NCBI GenBank assembly: GCA_029260235.1 | Contig: JAJDDP010000106.1 | Coordinates: forward strand, 1-47,844 | Direction: 5' to 3' | DNA: 47,844 nucleotides | From: Phycisphaerae bacterium | GTDB taxonomy: Bacteria > Planctomycetota > Phycisphaerae > UBA1845 | In this document: in pieces, positions 1 to 10,000 of the stretch | How positions within the stretch are numbered: position 1 is the first letter of the stretch | Layout: every line of letters begins with the position of its first letter | Notes under the pieces: generated by a model | The model's input: the letters and a program-made list of their open reading frames with translations, nothing else | What the model was told of the DNA's origin: nothing | Database searches by the model: none | Position numbers and translations under genes: made by a program

Positions 1-260
1 ACGTCGCTAAGTGGAAGGACAAAGACCCGATCACTCGATTCGCCACGTACCTAACATCCAAAGGCCTACTGGATGACAAAACTGTCGCCGAGTTCGATGC
101 CGATATCGAAGAGCAGGTCAAGCGCGGCGTCGAAGACTACGAGAACATCGGAAAGGTCAGCCCCCTGGATGCATTCGACCATGTATACGCGGAGTTGCCG
201 GCTGAACTGAGCGAACAACGGGCAGAGTTTGAGGCGGCACTAGCCAACGAGGCAAGCTAG
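1..260 (+). CDS. pdhA: pyruvate dehydrogenase E1 component alpha subunit, C-terminal part (5' end outside window)
   Basis: Partial gene: the frame is open from the window edge (first full codon at base 3) to a TAG at 258-260, giving about 85 residues. The visible part begins V-A-K-W-K-D-K-D-P-I-T-R, matching the 'DPI.R...YL...G' stretch near the end of thiamine-diphosphate E1 alpha subunits, followed by the usual acidic C-terminal helices. The thiamine-binding domain is upstream of the window. E1 alpha with E1 beta decarboxylates pyruvate and passes the acetyl group to the lipoyl arm of E2. The gene sits 29 bases before the E1 beta gene and is followed by E2 and E3, so the assignment leans partly on context. 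It could also be the alpha subunit of a branched-chain 2-oxoacid dehydrogenase; the short visible part does not decide. Confidence 0.8.
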   Translation, partial: VAKWKDKDPITRFATYLTSKGLLDDKTVAEFDADIEEQVKRGVEDYENIGKVSPLDAFDHVYAELPAELSEQRAEFEAALANEAS

Positions 261-289
261 GCCGGCACCCACACGACTGAGGAAAATTG

Positions 290-1267
290 ATGGCATTATT
301 AACAATGATCAAAGCGCTGAACCTCGCGCTCGCCCAAGCGATGCGAGACGATGATTCGGTGGTGATTCTCGGCGAAGATGTGGGCCAGGATGGCGGCGTA
401 TTCCGGGCAACCGAAGGGCTGATGTCCGAGTTTGGGTCAGAGCGGGTTATCGATACGCCCCTGGCAGAGGCGGGTATCGTGGGCTGTGCGGTGGGAATGT
501 GCATGTACGGCTTAAGGCCAGTTTCCGAGATGCAGTTTTCTGGTTTCGCCTACCAGGCCTATCATCAGATCGAGGGACACGTCTGCCGCTACAGGAATCG
601 AAGCCGGGGAAGGTATCCAATGCCCATGGTGATCCGCATGCCTTACGGTGGCGGCATCCGGGCGATCGAACACCACAGTGAATCGCGCGAAACCATTTAC
701 GCCCACCTGCCGGGATTGAAGATGGTCATTCCTTCGGGGCCTAGAAATGCCCGTGCCCTCTTGGCGGCTGCGATTCAAGATCCCGACCCCGTCATCTTTT
801 TTGAGCCCAAGGCGCTATACCGCGCGTTCAAGGAAGAAGTACCCGACGAGTCGGAAACGATGACGATTGGCCAAGCGAACATCGCCCGCGAGGGTTCTGA
901 CGTAACCCTGATCGCTTACGGCGCGATGATGCGTCCAGCGATGGAAGCGGCTGACGAGTTGGCTGAGGATGGGGTGTCCGCCGAAATCGTGGATCTGCTG
1001 ACGGTCTCGCCGCTGGATACGCAAACCGTTATCCAGTCAGTTCAGAAAACTGGACGGGCGATTGTGATTCACGAAGGGCCACGAACCTGCGGCATCGGTG
1101 CCGAGGTGGCAGCCCGCATCGTGGAATCGTCGATGGACTGCCTGGAGGCACCTGTTCGACGGATAACTGGATACGACGTACACTTCCCGTACTTTGCCCG
1201 CGAGCGGTCATACCTGCCCAATGCAGAGCGAATTGTGCATGCGACGCGGGAGACGCTGGCGTACTAG
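290..1267 (+). CDS. pdhB: pyruvate (2-oxoacid) dehydrogenase E1 component beta subunit
   Basis: This protein of 325 residues is the usual length for an E1 beta subunit of the alpha2beta2 type. It pairs with E1 alpha to decarboxylate a 2-oxoacid and reductively acetylate the E2 lipoyl group in the cytoplasm. Visible hallmarks are GEDVGQDGGVFRAT near residue 30, DTPLAEAGIVGCAVGMCMYG near 55-75, the QFSGFAYQAYHQI segment, and MPYGGGIRAIEHHSES, where the conserved glycine-rich turn and histidines lie. The C-terminal transketolase domain follows (VTLIAYGAMM; IVIHEGP). I chose ATG 290 over the TTG one codon earlier because a GAGGA lies six bases upstream of the ATG. The gene is tightly linked to pdhA and followed 44 bases later by E2, an ordinary PDH operon. 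Branched-chain oxoacid specificity cannot be excluded from sequence alone. Confidence 0.93.
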   Translation: MALLTMIKALNLALAQAMRDDDSVVILGEDVGQDGGVFRATEGLMSEFGSERVIDTPLAEAGIVGCAVGMCMYGLRPVSEMQFSGFAYQAYHQIEGHVCRYRNRSRGRYPMPMVIRMPYGGGIRAIEHHSESRETIYAHLPGLKMVIPSGPRNARALLAAAIQDPDPVIFFEPKALYRAFKEEVPDESETMTIGQANIAREGSDVTLIAYGAMMRPAMEAADELAEDGVSAEIVDLLTVSPLDTQTVIQSVQKTGRAIVIHEGPRTCGIGAEVAARIVESSMDCLEAPVRRITGYDVHFPYFARERSYLPNAERIVHATRETLAY

Positions 1268-1311
1268 GAATTTAGTCGAGTGGAATCGAACGGAAAGGCC
1301 TGAATAAGACG

Positions 1312-2595
1312 ATGTCCCGAGATTTTCTGCTGCCGGATTTGGGAGAGGGCATTCACGAAGCCCAGATTGTGCGTGTGTTGGTGTCAGAAGGCGACAACGT
1401 CGCCGAAGACCAAGCCATCCTGGAGGTGGAGACGGACAAGGCCGCGGTAGAAATCCCGTCGCCCTACGCTGGCATCGCGGAAAAGGTTCACGTTGAAGAA
1501 GGGCAAACCGTCAAGGTCGGCGCCGCGATGATCACCTTCGGCGGCGACGCGGCTGCCAAAGCCAGCGCCCATGCCAAAGCAAAGAAATCTGCCGGAGCAG
1601 AATCAGGCGGATCAGCTTCTGCAACAGCGACCTTGGCTCCCCCTGCAGCGGCAACCCCGCCGGCCAACAAGACGGTCGCAGCCGCACCTGCGGTCCGCAA
1701 GTTGGCCAGGCAGATGGGCGTTGACTTGAACTCGCTCATCGGGAGTGGCCCGGGAGGCCGAGTGGTGCGGGCAGATGTCGAAGCTGCTGCCAGCGGTTCG
1801 GTTGCGCCTTCGCCGGCCGCCCAAGCTCCAGCTCCTGCCGTTACTCCAACTGCACCGCCTCCGGCCCCCCTGCCGGGACGGGCAGATATGGATAAGTGGG
1901 GGCCGACACGGCGAGCACCGTTTAGCCAGATCCGTAAGACCATCGCCACACAAATGGCTCGCTCTGCCTACACCGCCCCGCACGTTACCCACACTGACGA
2001 CGCGGACATCACGGATTTGGAAAGCATGCGGAAGTCCATCAAGGCACTGCCGGGTCAGCCAGAACGCAAATTGACCCTGATGCCCTTCGTCATCAAGGCA
2101 ATATCAAACGCGCTCCAGCGGTGCCCCGATCTCAACGCCACCTTCGACCACGAAGCGGGCGAGATGGTCTACAAAGACTATGTCAACATTGGCATCGCAG
2201 TAGATACACCCAGGGGCTTAGTGGTTCCGGTGCTACGCAACGTCGAACAGTTGGGGCTTCTTGCAATCGCCGATGCGTTGGCATCGCTGGCAGACAAAGC
2301 CCGCCAAGCACAGTTCTCGGTGGACGAGTTGCGCGGTGGATCATTTACCATCACAAATGTCGGGGCGTTGGGCGGTCGTTACACCACGCCGATCATCAAT
2401 TATCCAGAGGTGGGTATTCTGGGCTTGGGGCGCTCCCGCAAAGAGCCAACCGTAATAAATGATCAGATTGTGCCTAGGATGATCCTCCCGTTGAGCCTTT
2501 CCTTCGACCACAGGGCAACGGACGGCGCCCAAGCTGCCCGATTCACCCGCGACGTAGTCATTCAGTTGGAAAGCGTCATCGGCATGATGCTCTGA
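1312..2595 (+). CDS. pdhC: dihydrolipoamide acetyltransferase (E2) of the pyruvate dehydrogenase complex
   Basis: A 427-residue E2 core enzyme. Domains in order: one N-terminal lipoyl domain (residues 1-75) with the lipoylated lysine in VETDKA (Lys43); an Ala/Pro-rich flexible linker; a peripheral subunit-binding domain around 125-160 (VRKLARQMGV, then GSGPGGRVVRADVE); a second Ala/Pro linker; and the catalytic acyltransferase domain from about 200 to the end. The active site is HRATDG, with His400 and Asp404. E2 takes the acetyl group from E1, transfers it to CoA and holds E1 and E3 in the complex. Only one lipoyl domain is present, unlike the three of E. coli. The gene follows pdhB and precedes lpdA in the same direction. 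The substrate (acetyl or branched acyl) is inferred from the operon. Confidence 0.93.
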   Translation: MSRDFLLPDLGEGIHEAQIVRVLVSEGDNVAEDQAILEVETDKAAVEIPSPYAGIAEKVHVEEGQTVKVGAAMITFGGDAAAKASAHAKAKKSAGAESGGSASATATLAPPAAATPPANKTVAAAPAVRKLARQMGVDLNSLIGSGPGGRVVRADVEAAASGSVAPSPAAQAPAPAVTPTAPPPAPLPGRADMDKWGPTRRAPFSQIRKTIATQMARSAYTAPHVTHTDDADITDLESMRKSIKALPGQPERKLTLMPFVIKAISNALQRCPDLNATFDHEAGEMVYKDYVNIGIAVDTPRGLVVPVLRNVEQLGLLAIADALASLADKARQAQFSVDELRGGSFTITNVGALGGRYTTPIINYPEVGILGLGRSRKEPTVINDQIVPRMILPLSLSFDHRATDGAQAARFTRDVVIQLESVIGMML

Positions 2596-2717
2596 AGCAC
2601 CGCTTTGGTGACCAGGCCATGAGAGTATGGGCGCATGAATCCACCCGGCTGCCAGCGTTGCACACCCCTGCAAGCAGCAGTCGTTCCTAGGCCAAGAAAA
2701 TCGCGAGATAGACACCT

Positions 2718-4127
2718 ATGGTAGTAGGCGAGTTCACGAGTGAAGCGGACCTGTTGATCATCGGGGGCGGCCCGGGCGGCTATACTGCTGCGTTTCGAGC
2801 TGCTGAATTGGGCATCCAAACAACGATTGTCCAAGCCACCGAATTCTTGGGCGGCGTGTGCCTGCACGAGGGATGCATTCCTTCCAAGACGTTGCTCTAC
2901 ATCACCGAGTTGATCGAACAGGCATCGGCGTCTGAACAGATGGGCGTCACCTTCGGCAAACCAAAAATCGATCCCAAGAAAATCCGTGCCTGGAAGAACA
3001 GCGTCATCAAGAAGCTCAGCGGTGGGCTTGATGCCCAGTGCAAGCGATTGGGCATCGAAAGAATCACTGGCACGGCACGTTTCGAAGATTCAAAAAACGT
3101 AGCTATTCAGGGTGGGGACGTTCCGCGCATCAAGTTTCGTCATGCGATCATCGCCACGGGGTCCAGCTCCATTCGCCTTCGAGGCATTGAAGTGGACAGC
3201 CCCAGGGTCATGCACGCCCGCGACGCCCTGGAATTAGACACGATCCCCAAGAACATGCTGGTCATTGGCGGCGGCTACATTGGGATGGAGCTGGGGAGCG
3301 TCTATGCCGGGCTAGGGACTGAGGTCACCGTTGTAGAAATGCTGCCCAACATCATGGCTGGCGCTGATCAAGACTTGGTCCGTCCACTGACCAAACGGAT
3401 GAAGTCGGTGCTTGCAGAGATTTCCGTCAAGACCAAGGTCACGGCCATGAAGGAACTCAAGGATGCCATCGAGGTTTCCTTCGAGGGCGAGCAAATCCCC
3501 AAACGCAAGAAGTTCGAGAAGGTACTCATCTGTGTAGGCCGCACGCCCAATACGGGAGAGCTTGGACTGGAGAACACCAAGGTCCAGGTTGATCGCGGCG
3601 CCATTCAGGTGAATGAACGGATGCAGACGAGCGACTCTAGAATCTACGCCATCGGCGATGTCGCCCCAGGCCCGATGCTTGCCCACAAGGCATCCTATGA
3701 AGGGCGGATAGCAGCCGATGTCATCGCGGGACACGACTCGGTCTCCGACGCCCGGGCTATCCCTGCCGTGGTGTTCACCGATCCGGAAATTGCCTGGTGC
3801 GGATTGACCGAGAGCGAAGCGAAACAAGCCGGCACCAAGGTAATCGTCAAGAAGATCCCTTGGGGGGCATCAGGCCGGGCAACGGCGATGGGGAGGACTG
3901 ACGGCCTGACAAAGATCTTGTTCGATCCAGAGTCCCAACGCGTACTCGGCGTTGCCATCTGCGGGCCGCACGCCGGGGAAATGATCGCCGAGGGTACTTT
4001 GGCCCTCGAGATGGGCGCCGTTGCGACTGACATCGCCTCGACGATTCACCCGCATCCCACCTTGAGCGAACTCATGGGCGAAGTGGCTGACATGATGGAA
4101 CTGGCTGGAATGAAAAAGAAGCCCTAA
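2718..4127 (+). CDS. lpdA: dihydrolipoamide dehydrogenase (E3)
   Basis: A flavoprotein of 469 residues, the normal length. It re-oxidises dihydrolipoamide on E2 and reduces NAD+. The FAD-binding Rossmann motif IIGGGPGGY starts at residue 14. The redox-active disulfide is in GGVCLHEGCIPSK (Cys48 and Cys53). A second Rossmann motif for NAD (VIGGGYIGMELG) lies near 175-185, and the FAD ribityl-binding segment IYAIGDV near 310. The C-terminal catalytic His is in IHPHPTLSE (His446, with Glu451). All key residues are present. The gene is 122 bases downstream of E2, a longer gap than elsewhere in the operon, and could have its own promoter there, although I see no clear one. E3 may also serve other 2-oxoacid dehydrogenases and the glycine cleavage system. 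Confidence 0.95.
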   Translation: MVVGEFTSEADLLIIGGGPGGYTAAFRAAELGIQTTIVQATEFLGGVCLHEGCIPSKTLLYITELIEQASASEQMGVTFGKPKIDPKKIRAWKNSVIKKLSGGLDAQCKRLGIERITGTARFEDSKNVAIQGGDVPRIKFRHAIIATGSSSIRLRGIEVDSPRVMHARDALELDTIPKNMLVIGGGYIGMELGSVYAGLGTEVTVVEMLPNIMAGADQDLVRPLTKRMKSVLAEISVKTKVTAMKELKDAIEVSFEGEQIPKRKKFEKVLICVGRTPNTGELGLENTKVQVDRGAIQVNERMQTSDSRIYAIGDVAPGPMLAHKASYEGRIAADVIAGHDSVSDARAIPAVVFTDPEIAWCGLTESEAKQAGTKVIVKKIPWGASGRATAMGRTDGLTKILFDPESQRVLGVAICGPHAGEMIAEGTLALEMGAVATDIASTIHPHPTLSELMGEVADMMELAGMKKKP

Positions 4128-4176
4128 GCTCCAACCTGGGAGCGGTCCAACCAGATCAGTTTGAAACGGGGTCACC

Positions 4177-5676
4177 ATGAGCAAGAACTCCTTGGTTAAG
4201 CTACTGGCTGAAGAGATTCAGCAGGAAGGCCTATTCGCCAAGAACGAGACGATGGTGGTCGGCGTGTCCGGCGGCCCGGACTCCATGGCATTGCTGCATA
4301 CGATGCTCGATCTGAACAAGGAGCACGGCTACCAACTTAGTCTGCACATCGCCCACCTGGATCATCGCCTCCGAGGCCTGGAGAGCGAAAAGGATGCAGC
4401 CTTCGTTCAAGGGGCGGCCGACAACCACCAATTGCCCTGCACGATTGAGCAATGCGATATTGGCAAGCTCGCGGAAGAAGGCGGCGGCTCGATTGAGGAA
4501 ACCGCACGCAGACAGCGCTACGCCTTCCTTGAGCGTACATGCCTAAAGGTAGGCGCCAAGGTCGCGGCCGTGGGGCATCAACGAGATGATGACGCTGAGA
4601 CCATTCTGCACCGCTTGCTGCGCGGCACGGGGCTTCGCGGATTGTCGGGTATCCCCCGAGCTAGGGCACTCAGGCCCAGAAGCGGCATTCGATTGGTGCG
4701 ACCCCTCCTTCGCCAAGACCGCAAGGCTGTCCTGGCCTATCTCGAAGATAGCGGCACCCCCTACCGCGAAGATCGAACCAACGATGACTCCTCCAGGGCA
4801 ACGCGGAACCGAATTCGTAACGACTTGCTCCCCATGCTTGAGGCTGACTTCAATCCGCAGGTCCGTGATGCCGTTATCCGCTTGGGTTGGCAAGCTCGTT
4901 GGCTCAAGGAATATTTTGAGGAAACGGTGGGCCGATCATTTGAGACGCTGATCATCGCCCACACCGACCAGGAGCTCACACTCAATGCAGCCGCCCTGGG
5001 CAAAAAATCGCGTATCATTCAGGCGGAGTTGATTCGCCGAGCGGTGGTCTCTTTTCAATTCGGCGAGCAAGACCTCGGCTTCGCACAAATGGTGGCCATG
5101 CTGGACATGGTGGCTGATCCTGCCAGTGGCAAGGAGGTCCACCTTCCCGGAGGAATGACGGCAACAAAGCGATACAACCGGCTAATCTTCTCGTTACCGA
5201 CAGATGAGCCGCGAGAACAGATTGCCTCCGAGATTGCAGTGCACGTGCCAGGTAGAACGCTACTGCCGGTTCGCCAATTAGAGATCAATTGCAGCCAGAC
5301 CCAGGCAAACGCTAGTACGTTGGCCCAATGGCTAGAACGCCAACATGTGATGGCAGAGTCGCCCGCGGGCAGCGGGGCTATGCCGCCCAAATCGCATGAA
5401 GAATGGGTTGATGCGGATTGCCTGCATCTTCCGCTCGTGGTCCGGACCCGATCCCCGGGCGATCGATTTTGGCCACTGGGCGCGCCGGGGTCCAAGAAAC
5501 TCTCTGAATTCTTGAGAGATGCCAAGGTGGATCCCGATGAACGTGAGAGGGTTGCTGTGCTCTGCGATCGACTAGGCCCGGTTTGGATCATCGGCCATCG
5601 AATCGACGAAAGGGTCAAGCTGACCGGCCAAACCCGCAATGTCCTGCAGATCGAAGCCCGACAGGTCGGACCTTAA
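4177..5676 (+). CDS. tilS: tRNA(Ile)-lysidine synthase
   Basis: A 499-residue N-type ATP pyrophosphatase. It joins lysine to the wobble cytidine of the CAU-anticodon isoleucine tRNA, changing its reading from AUG to AUA. The PP-loop SGGPDS is at residues 31-36, followed by the conserved HIAHLDHRLRG and, further on, VAVGHQRDDDAETILHRLLRGTGLRGLSG, which is diagnostic of TilS. The middle carries VRPLLRQDRKAVLAYLE and the YREDRTNDD segment. The C-terminal TilS domain is present (RTRSPGDRFWPLG; then KKLSEFLRDAKV), so this is the long form. The gene lies 49 bases after lpdA in the same direction and is probably co-transcribed with the PDH genes, although the functions are unrelated. Confidence 0.95.
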   Translation: MSKNSLVKLLAEEIQQEGLFAKNETMVVGVSGGPDSMALLHTMLDLNKEHGYQLSLHIAHLDHRLRGLESEKDAAFVQGAADNHQLPCTIEQCDIGKLAEEGGGSIEETARRQRYAFLERTCLKVGAKVAAVGHQRDDDAETILHRLLRGTGLRGLSGIPRARALRPRSGIRLVRPLLRQDRKAVLAYLEDSGTPYREDRTNDDSSRATRNRIRNDLLPMLEADFNPQVRDAVIRLGWQARWLKEYFEETVGRSFETLIIAHTDQELTLNAAALGKKSRIIQAELIRRAVVSFQFGEQDLGFAQMVAMLDMVADPASGKEVHLPGGMTATKRYNRLIFSLPTDEPREQIASEIAVHVPGRTLLPVRQLEINCSQTQANASTLAQWLERQHVMAESPAGSGAMPPKSHEEWVDADCLHLPLVVRTRSPGDRFWPLGAPGSKKLSEFLRDAKVDPDERERVAVLCDRLGPVWIIGHRIDERVKLTGQTRNVLQIEARQVGP

Positions 5677-5730
5677 TCCGCTACCGTCTCCTGCGCATGA
5701 TACGCTCCACTGCCGTCCCGGGCTTCTGCC

Positions 5731-6969
5731 ATGCTCGACCATTCAAACAACGCGGTCTCCCGGCGAATGTTGGCTCTACTATTCCTTTTCGCCTTGGCTG
5801 GGCGCGCTGGGTTTGGGACAGTTCAAATGCTACGCCAGCAACAAGGTGTTACCCTGACATTTCCTGACGAACAGCAGTACTGGCAGATTTCGCGTTCCCT
5901 GAGATCAGGTCTAGGACTCCAAGATGAGCTGGGGATGCGAGCAACCCGTATGCCGCTCTTTCCAGGCATCCTCGCCCTTCTACCCGATGCCCCCAACGGC
6001 CTTGTACTGGCTAAGTTAGCCCAATGGTTGGTCGGAGCCTTGGTTGCGCCACTGACGGCACTACTGGGTGCAAGCCTATTGGATCGCCGGGCGGGCATGA
6101 TCGCCGCGCTAATTGTCTCCGTAGACCCCGGCCTAGTCGGATTGTCATCATTGCTGCTAACTGAGACGCCGTTCATCTGCGCCCTGCTGGCCCTGTGGTG
6201 GGTTGGTCAACCCCTGGTTAGGGTCGGTCGAGAAGGACACCTCAGAACTTGGATCGCAACCGGCCTGCTGGCGGCTTTGTGCATCTACATCAGGCCTTCA
6301 GCTGCCGCCTTGGCGATAGTGTGGGTTCTGTTCCTACTGCTTTGCCAACGTAAGGTCGAGCGTTCTTGGCTGAGGGCAGCCATCGCGTTGACTATCGTTC
6401 TGCTAGCCCTTGTGCCTTGGGCATGGCGTAACCAGCGCACGACGGGTCATTGGTGTTGGCTGACGCACCGAATGGGTATTTCTCTCTATGACGGTGTGGG
6501 GCCTGATGCCACCGGAGCGGGCGACCTGGGACAAATCAAGCAAATGAGCGAGGTAGCAGGACTTGATGAAGTTGCTTGGAACAGCTGGTTCCTGGCCGAG
6601 TCATGGGCATCGATACGTAGCGATCCCGCCCGAATCGCTCAGTTGGCAGGCGTCAAGCTCGCACGAACCTGGAGTCCGATCTTGCACGCGGAGGAATACA
6701 GTTCCGCAGTGATCCGCATAGTATTCGCAGCCTGGACGATCCCGCTCTTCGGATTGGCTGCGGCGGGGACGTGGTTACTGAGGAAACGGTGGGCTGCCTT
6801 GTGTGTCTTGCTCGGACCGGCGTTGTACTTGGCCGCCCTGCACAGTTTGTTCGTCGGGAGCATCCGTTACCGGATGGCAGCCATGCCGATGCTGTCGCTG
6901 TTGGCAGCGGTAGCTATTATAGCATTGTATGATCGAGTCAAGACCTCCCCCGCCGCCCGGGGCAGGTGA
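5731..6969 (+). CDS. polytopic membrane glycosyltransferase, family 39 / ArnT-like
   Basis: A 412-residue integral membrane protein with about nine or ten hydrophobic segments. An acidic FPDEQQY motif (Asp46, Glu47) lies in the first periplasmic loop after transmembrane helix 1, followed by a segment ending RATRMPLFPGILALL. An acidic pair followed by a Tyr, then an R-x-P-L-x-P stretch, is typical of GT-C glycosyltransferases that use lipid-phosphate sugar donors (PMT/ArnT, GT39/GT83). The protein probably transfers a sugar to a protein or lipid on the outer face of the membrane. Donor and acceptor cannot be told. The start could instead be the ATG at 5767, which would shorten the N-terminus by 12 residues. 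It lies 54 bases after tilS and 60 bases before an AsmA-like gene. Confidence 0.7.
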   Translation: MLDHSNNAVSRRMLALLFLFALAGRAGFGTVQMLRQQQGVTLTFPDEQQYWQISRSLRSGLGLQDELGMRATRMPLFPGILALLPDAPNGLVLAKLAQWLVGALVAPLTALLGASLLDRRAGMIAALIVSVDPGLVGLSSLLLTETPFICALLALWWVGQPLVRVGREGHLRTWIATGLLAALCIYIRPSAAALAIVWVLFLLLCQRKVERSWLRAAIALTIVLLALVPWAWRNQRTTGHWCWLTHRMGISLYDGVGPDATGAGDLGQIKQMSEVAGLDEVAWNSWFLAESWASIRSDPARIAQLAGVKLARTWSPILHAEEYSSAVIRIVFAAWTIPLFGLAAAGTWLLRKRWAALCVLLGPALYLAALHSLFVGSIRYRMAAMPMLSLLAAVAIIALYDRVKTSPAARGR

Positions 6970-7029
6970 ACGCCTCTGTTCTGCACCGCAATTGTGCCAT
7001 AGACCCAACATTGAGTGACGCCTGCCACC

Positions 7030-10000
7030 ATGCCCAACACCAGCAAGATCATGCGACGCACAAGCCGGTTGCAACGGCTGGTGCTCGTAACTGGTTTGGC
7101 CGGGCTTCTGCTCGCCTCGGGCCTGGGTGTGCTCTACTGGTACTGGACCCAACCTTCCCGTGTTCGGAAGCTGGTTCTTGATCGGCTTGAATCCATTATC
7201 GATGCCAAGATCACCATCGATGAAGCCCGGTTCTCATTGTTCGGAGGAATCGAACTCGATGGCGTTCGCATCGAAGAAGTTTTGAAGGACTCGGATGCGA
7301 GTCTGCCGAACCACGCTCCTGACCGACCAGGCAGAATTCTTTTTGTCTGCGACAACGTGCGTGCTGCCCATCAGCCGCTGAATCTGTTGACTGGGCGATT
7401 GGTAATTAACGAGTTCATCGCTGTGGCGCCCACGCTCACCGTTTTGCGAGATGCTGAGCGCGGCACGTTCAACCTAGAGAGACTATTCAAGACCGCGCCA
7501 AAACCCATGCCTAGGTCGATCAACAAGCTGCCACGGATCGTGCTTACCGATGCCCGAATTCGACTCGGGCGACGCACGGCCGAGGGCGTGCGGATGGTCG
7601 AAGATCTCTCGCTGGATGTTGAAGCTACACCGCAACCTGTCGGACGCGCTTACGAGGTGGCTTGGCGTGCTCAAGGATATGAACCGTCTACCGGCAGCCT
7701 GATGGTCAACTTGGACGCGGGCAGTTTCGTCTCGCTAGCGGGTGGACTTCCCTGGGTCACCATGGAAGGCGTCTTCTTAATCGCCGACGCCAAGGTCCCC
7801 GACTCTTCAGACTGGTGCAGATTGCTGGGGATCACAGGGCAACTCCGTATCCGCGACTATGAAATCGGCTCCGTGCCCGCCAAAGAGGGGCAAGCCCAAG
7901 CCACCATCGAATTGAGGGATGCTTCTATGTCCCTGCCGTTGGATGATAGCGACCGTACGACGCCTCCTGCTCAGAGATACTTGCGCTTCAACGACGTCCA
8001 AGGAACGTTGGAACTGAGCACCACCGGCGCCACCGCCCACGTCGAAGGAGTCCTCCACGGCAGCCATTGCCGAATCGATGCCGCGTTGACGCGACACGCC
8101 TCAGAATCCCTCACCATGGGTGAGGTTGGTTTCGACGTACATCTCAGCGCCAAGAATTGGCACTTACCTCGGCAAGATGACCCCGACCATCCCGGGGAAT
8201 CGCGATTTGTGAACCGCTGGAAGAAGATTCGGAATTTCTACCGCGACTACGATCCTCATGGCCTGGTCGATCTTGACGCCTCCATCAGCAAGCGAATCGG
8301 ATCGAGCGAACTGGTGAAGCTCGATCAATTCAAACTCACCGCCATTGATTGTGACGCCTCCTACCGATTATTCCCATACCGGGTGGAGAACCTAACCGGG
8401 CAGGTCTCCTTTCAACCCGGGGGCTTGCGCCTTGAAAACTTGAAAGGCGATCACGGCACAGGGCAGGTCGTGGTCAACGGCACTTTGGCTGAACCTCGAT
8501 GGTACACAGCCGCTCAGCTCGACTTCACCGGCACGAACATCTCAATCGACCGCGCGCTCCACGATGCCCTTGCCCAGCGACACCAAGACGTTTGGGATCA
8601 GCTCCACCTCGGCGGAGCGGCTGACATCAAGGTCAGCATGCGTCGAGAGCAGGGGTCGCCTGATCAGACAGAGCCTTGGCATACGCTCATCGATGCCCAA
8701 TTCTCTCGCTTGAGCGCTAGGCTCGAAGCTTTTGATTATCCACTGGACGGCCTGACCGGGGACATACGAATCGATGGTCCTTCCATCGAGATAACCCGCC
8801 TGAGTGGGCCTCACGGATCGGGAACCATCACGCTTGATGGATCTGCATCCCTCAATCCAGGACGTGCCGCTGAACTTGATCTGAACGTGGAAGCCCAGCA
8901 CGTCGCCTTGGACCAACAACTCCTAAGCGCCCTTCCATCATCGGTCGCCCGACAAATAGAGCGATTCAATGCTGCGGGCTACTTCAATTTATCAGGGAGT
9001 TTCTCACTTCATCCCGAACGGGTAGGTCTGAGTTACGATCTAAATTTTGCGCTGGATGGTGCAGCCTTCCAACTGCCGGAGTTGCCCGTCCCAATCGCAG
9101 ACGTGCACGGAAAATTAGGAATCACGCCATCGGGCATCACCCTTGAAACCGTCACAGGCCGATGGCGTTCAACCTCCGTTACTATCGATGGCCAGATCGA
9201 CAGAAACAAGGAAACGGCTGAATACAGCATCCGCGTGGCCTGCTCGGGACTCCGCTTGGATGAGGAGCTACGGGCTTACCTGCCCGTCGAACTCCGCTCA
9301 GCCCTCGAACCCTTCCAAGTGGATGGACCACTCCAAGTTGCCAGCGAACATGTTGTCGTTGGATCCCGACTCGACAGAACCGCGACGCAACAAACAATCA
9401 TCAAGGCAAAGGATGTCAGCTTTCGTTATGAGGGATTCCCCCTGCCGTTGACCCGAGTCGAAGCCGAGATCTTCGTAAAGGGCAGTCGAATCCAAATCGA
9501 ACGCTTTGAGGGTTTGGCAGGCGACGGGAAGGTAGAATTAACCGGGAGTCTAACGCTGGATCCACAGGGCGTTCAGGCTGAGTTCGAAATCGCTGCCCAA
9601 GATATTTCCCTCGACGACCGGCTGCGCAACGCCCTACCGTGGCGCCTCCGCCGCACCTGGAATAACATGAAGCCAACCGGCCAGATTGATCTGAGACTAT
9701 CGTCTTTGTCGCTCTGCAGCTCTGATTCTGCCGATGCCGAATGGAGCTTCGTGGGTCAGGCTGACTTGAGAAACGTAGCGATGGAGGCTGGAGCTAAGCT
9801 GACCGACGTGTATGCCTCCATGGACGGACGCGGCTACCTATCATCAGCGACAAAAGGGTTATCCTTCGCCCTGAGCGTGGAGGCTGATCAACTGGATCTG
9901 GATGGACGACGAATTACTGACTTTAGCGGCCAGCTGTCTCGCTCAGGCGCAACTGGACTGCTGCAACTCGAGGATTCATCGGGAATGCTCTACGGCGGGT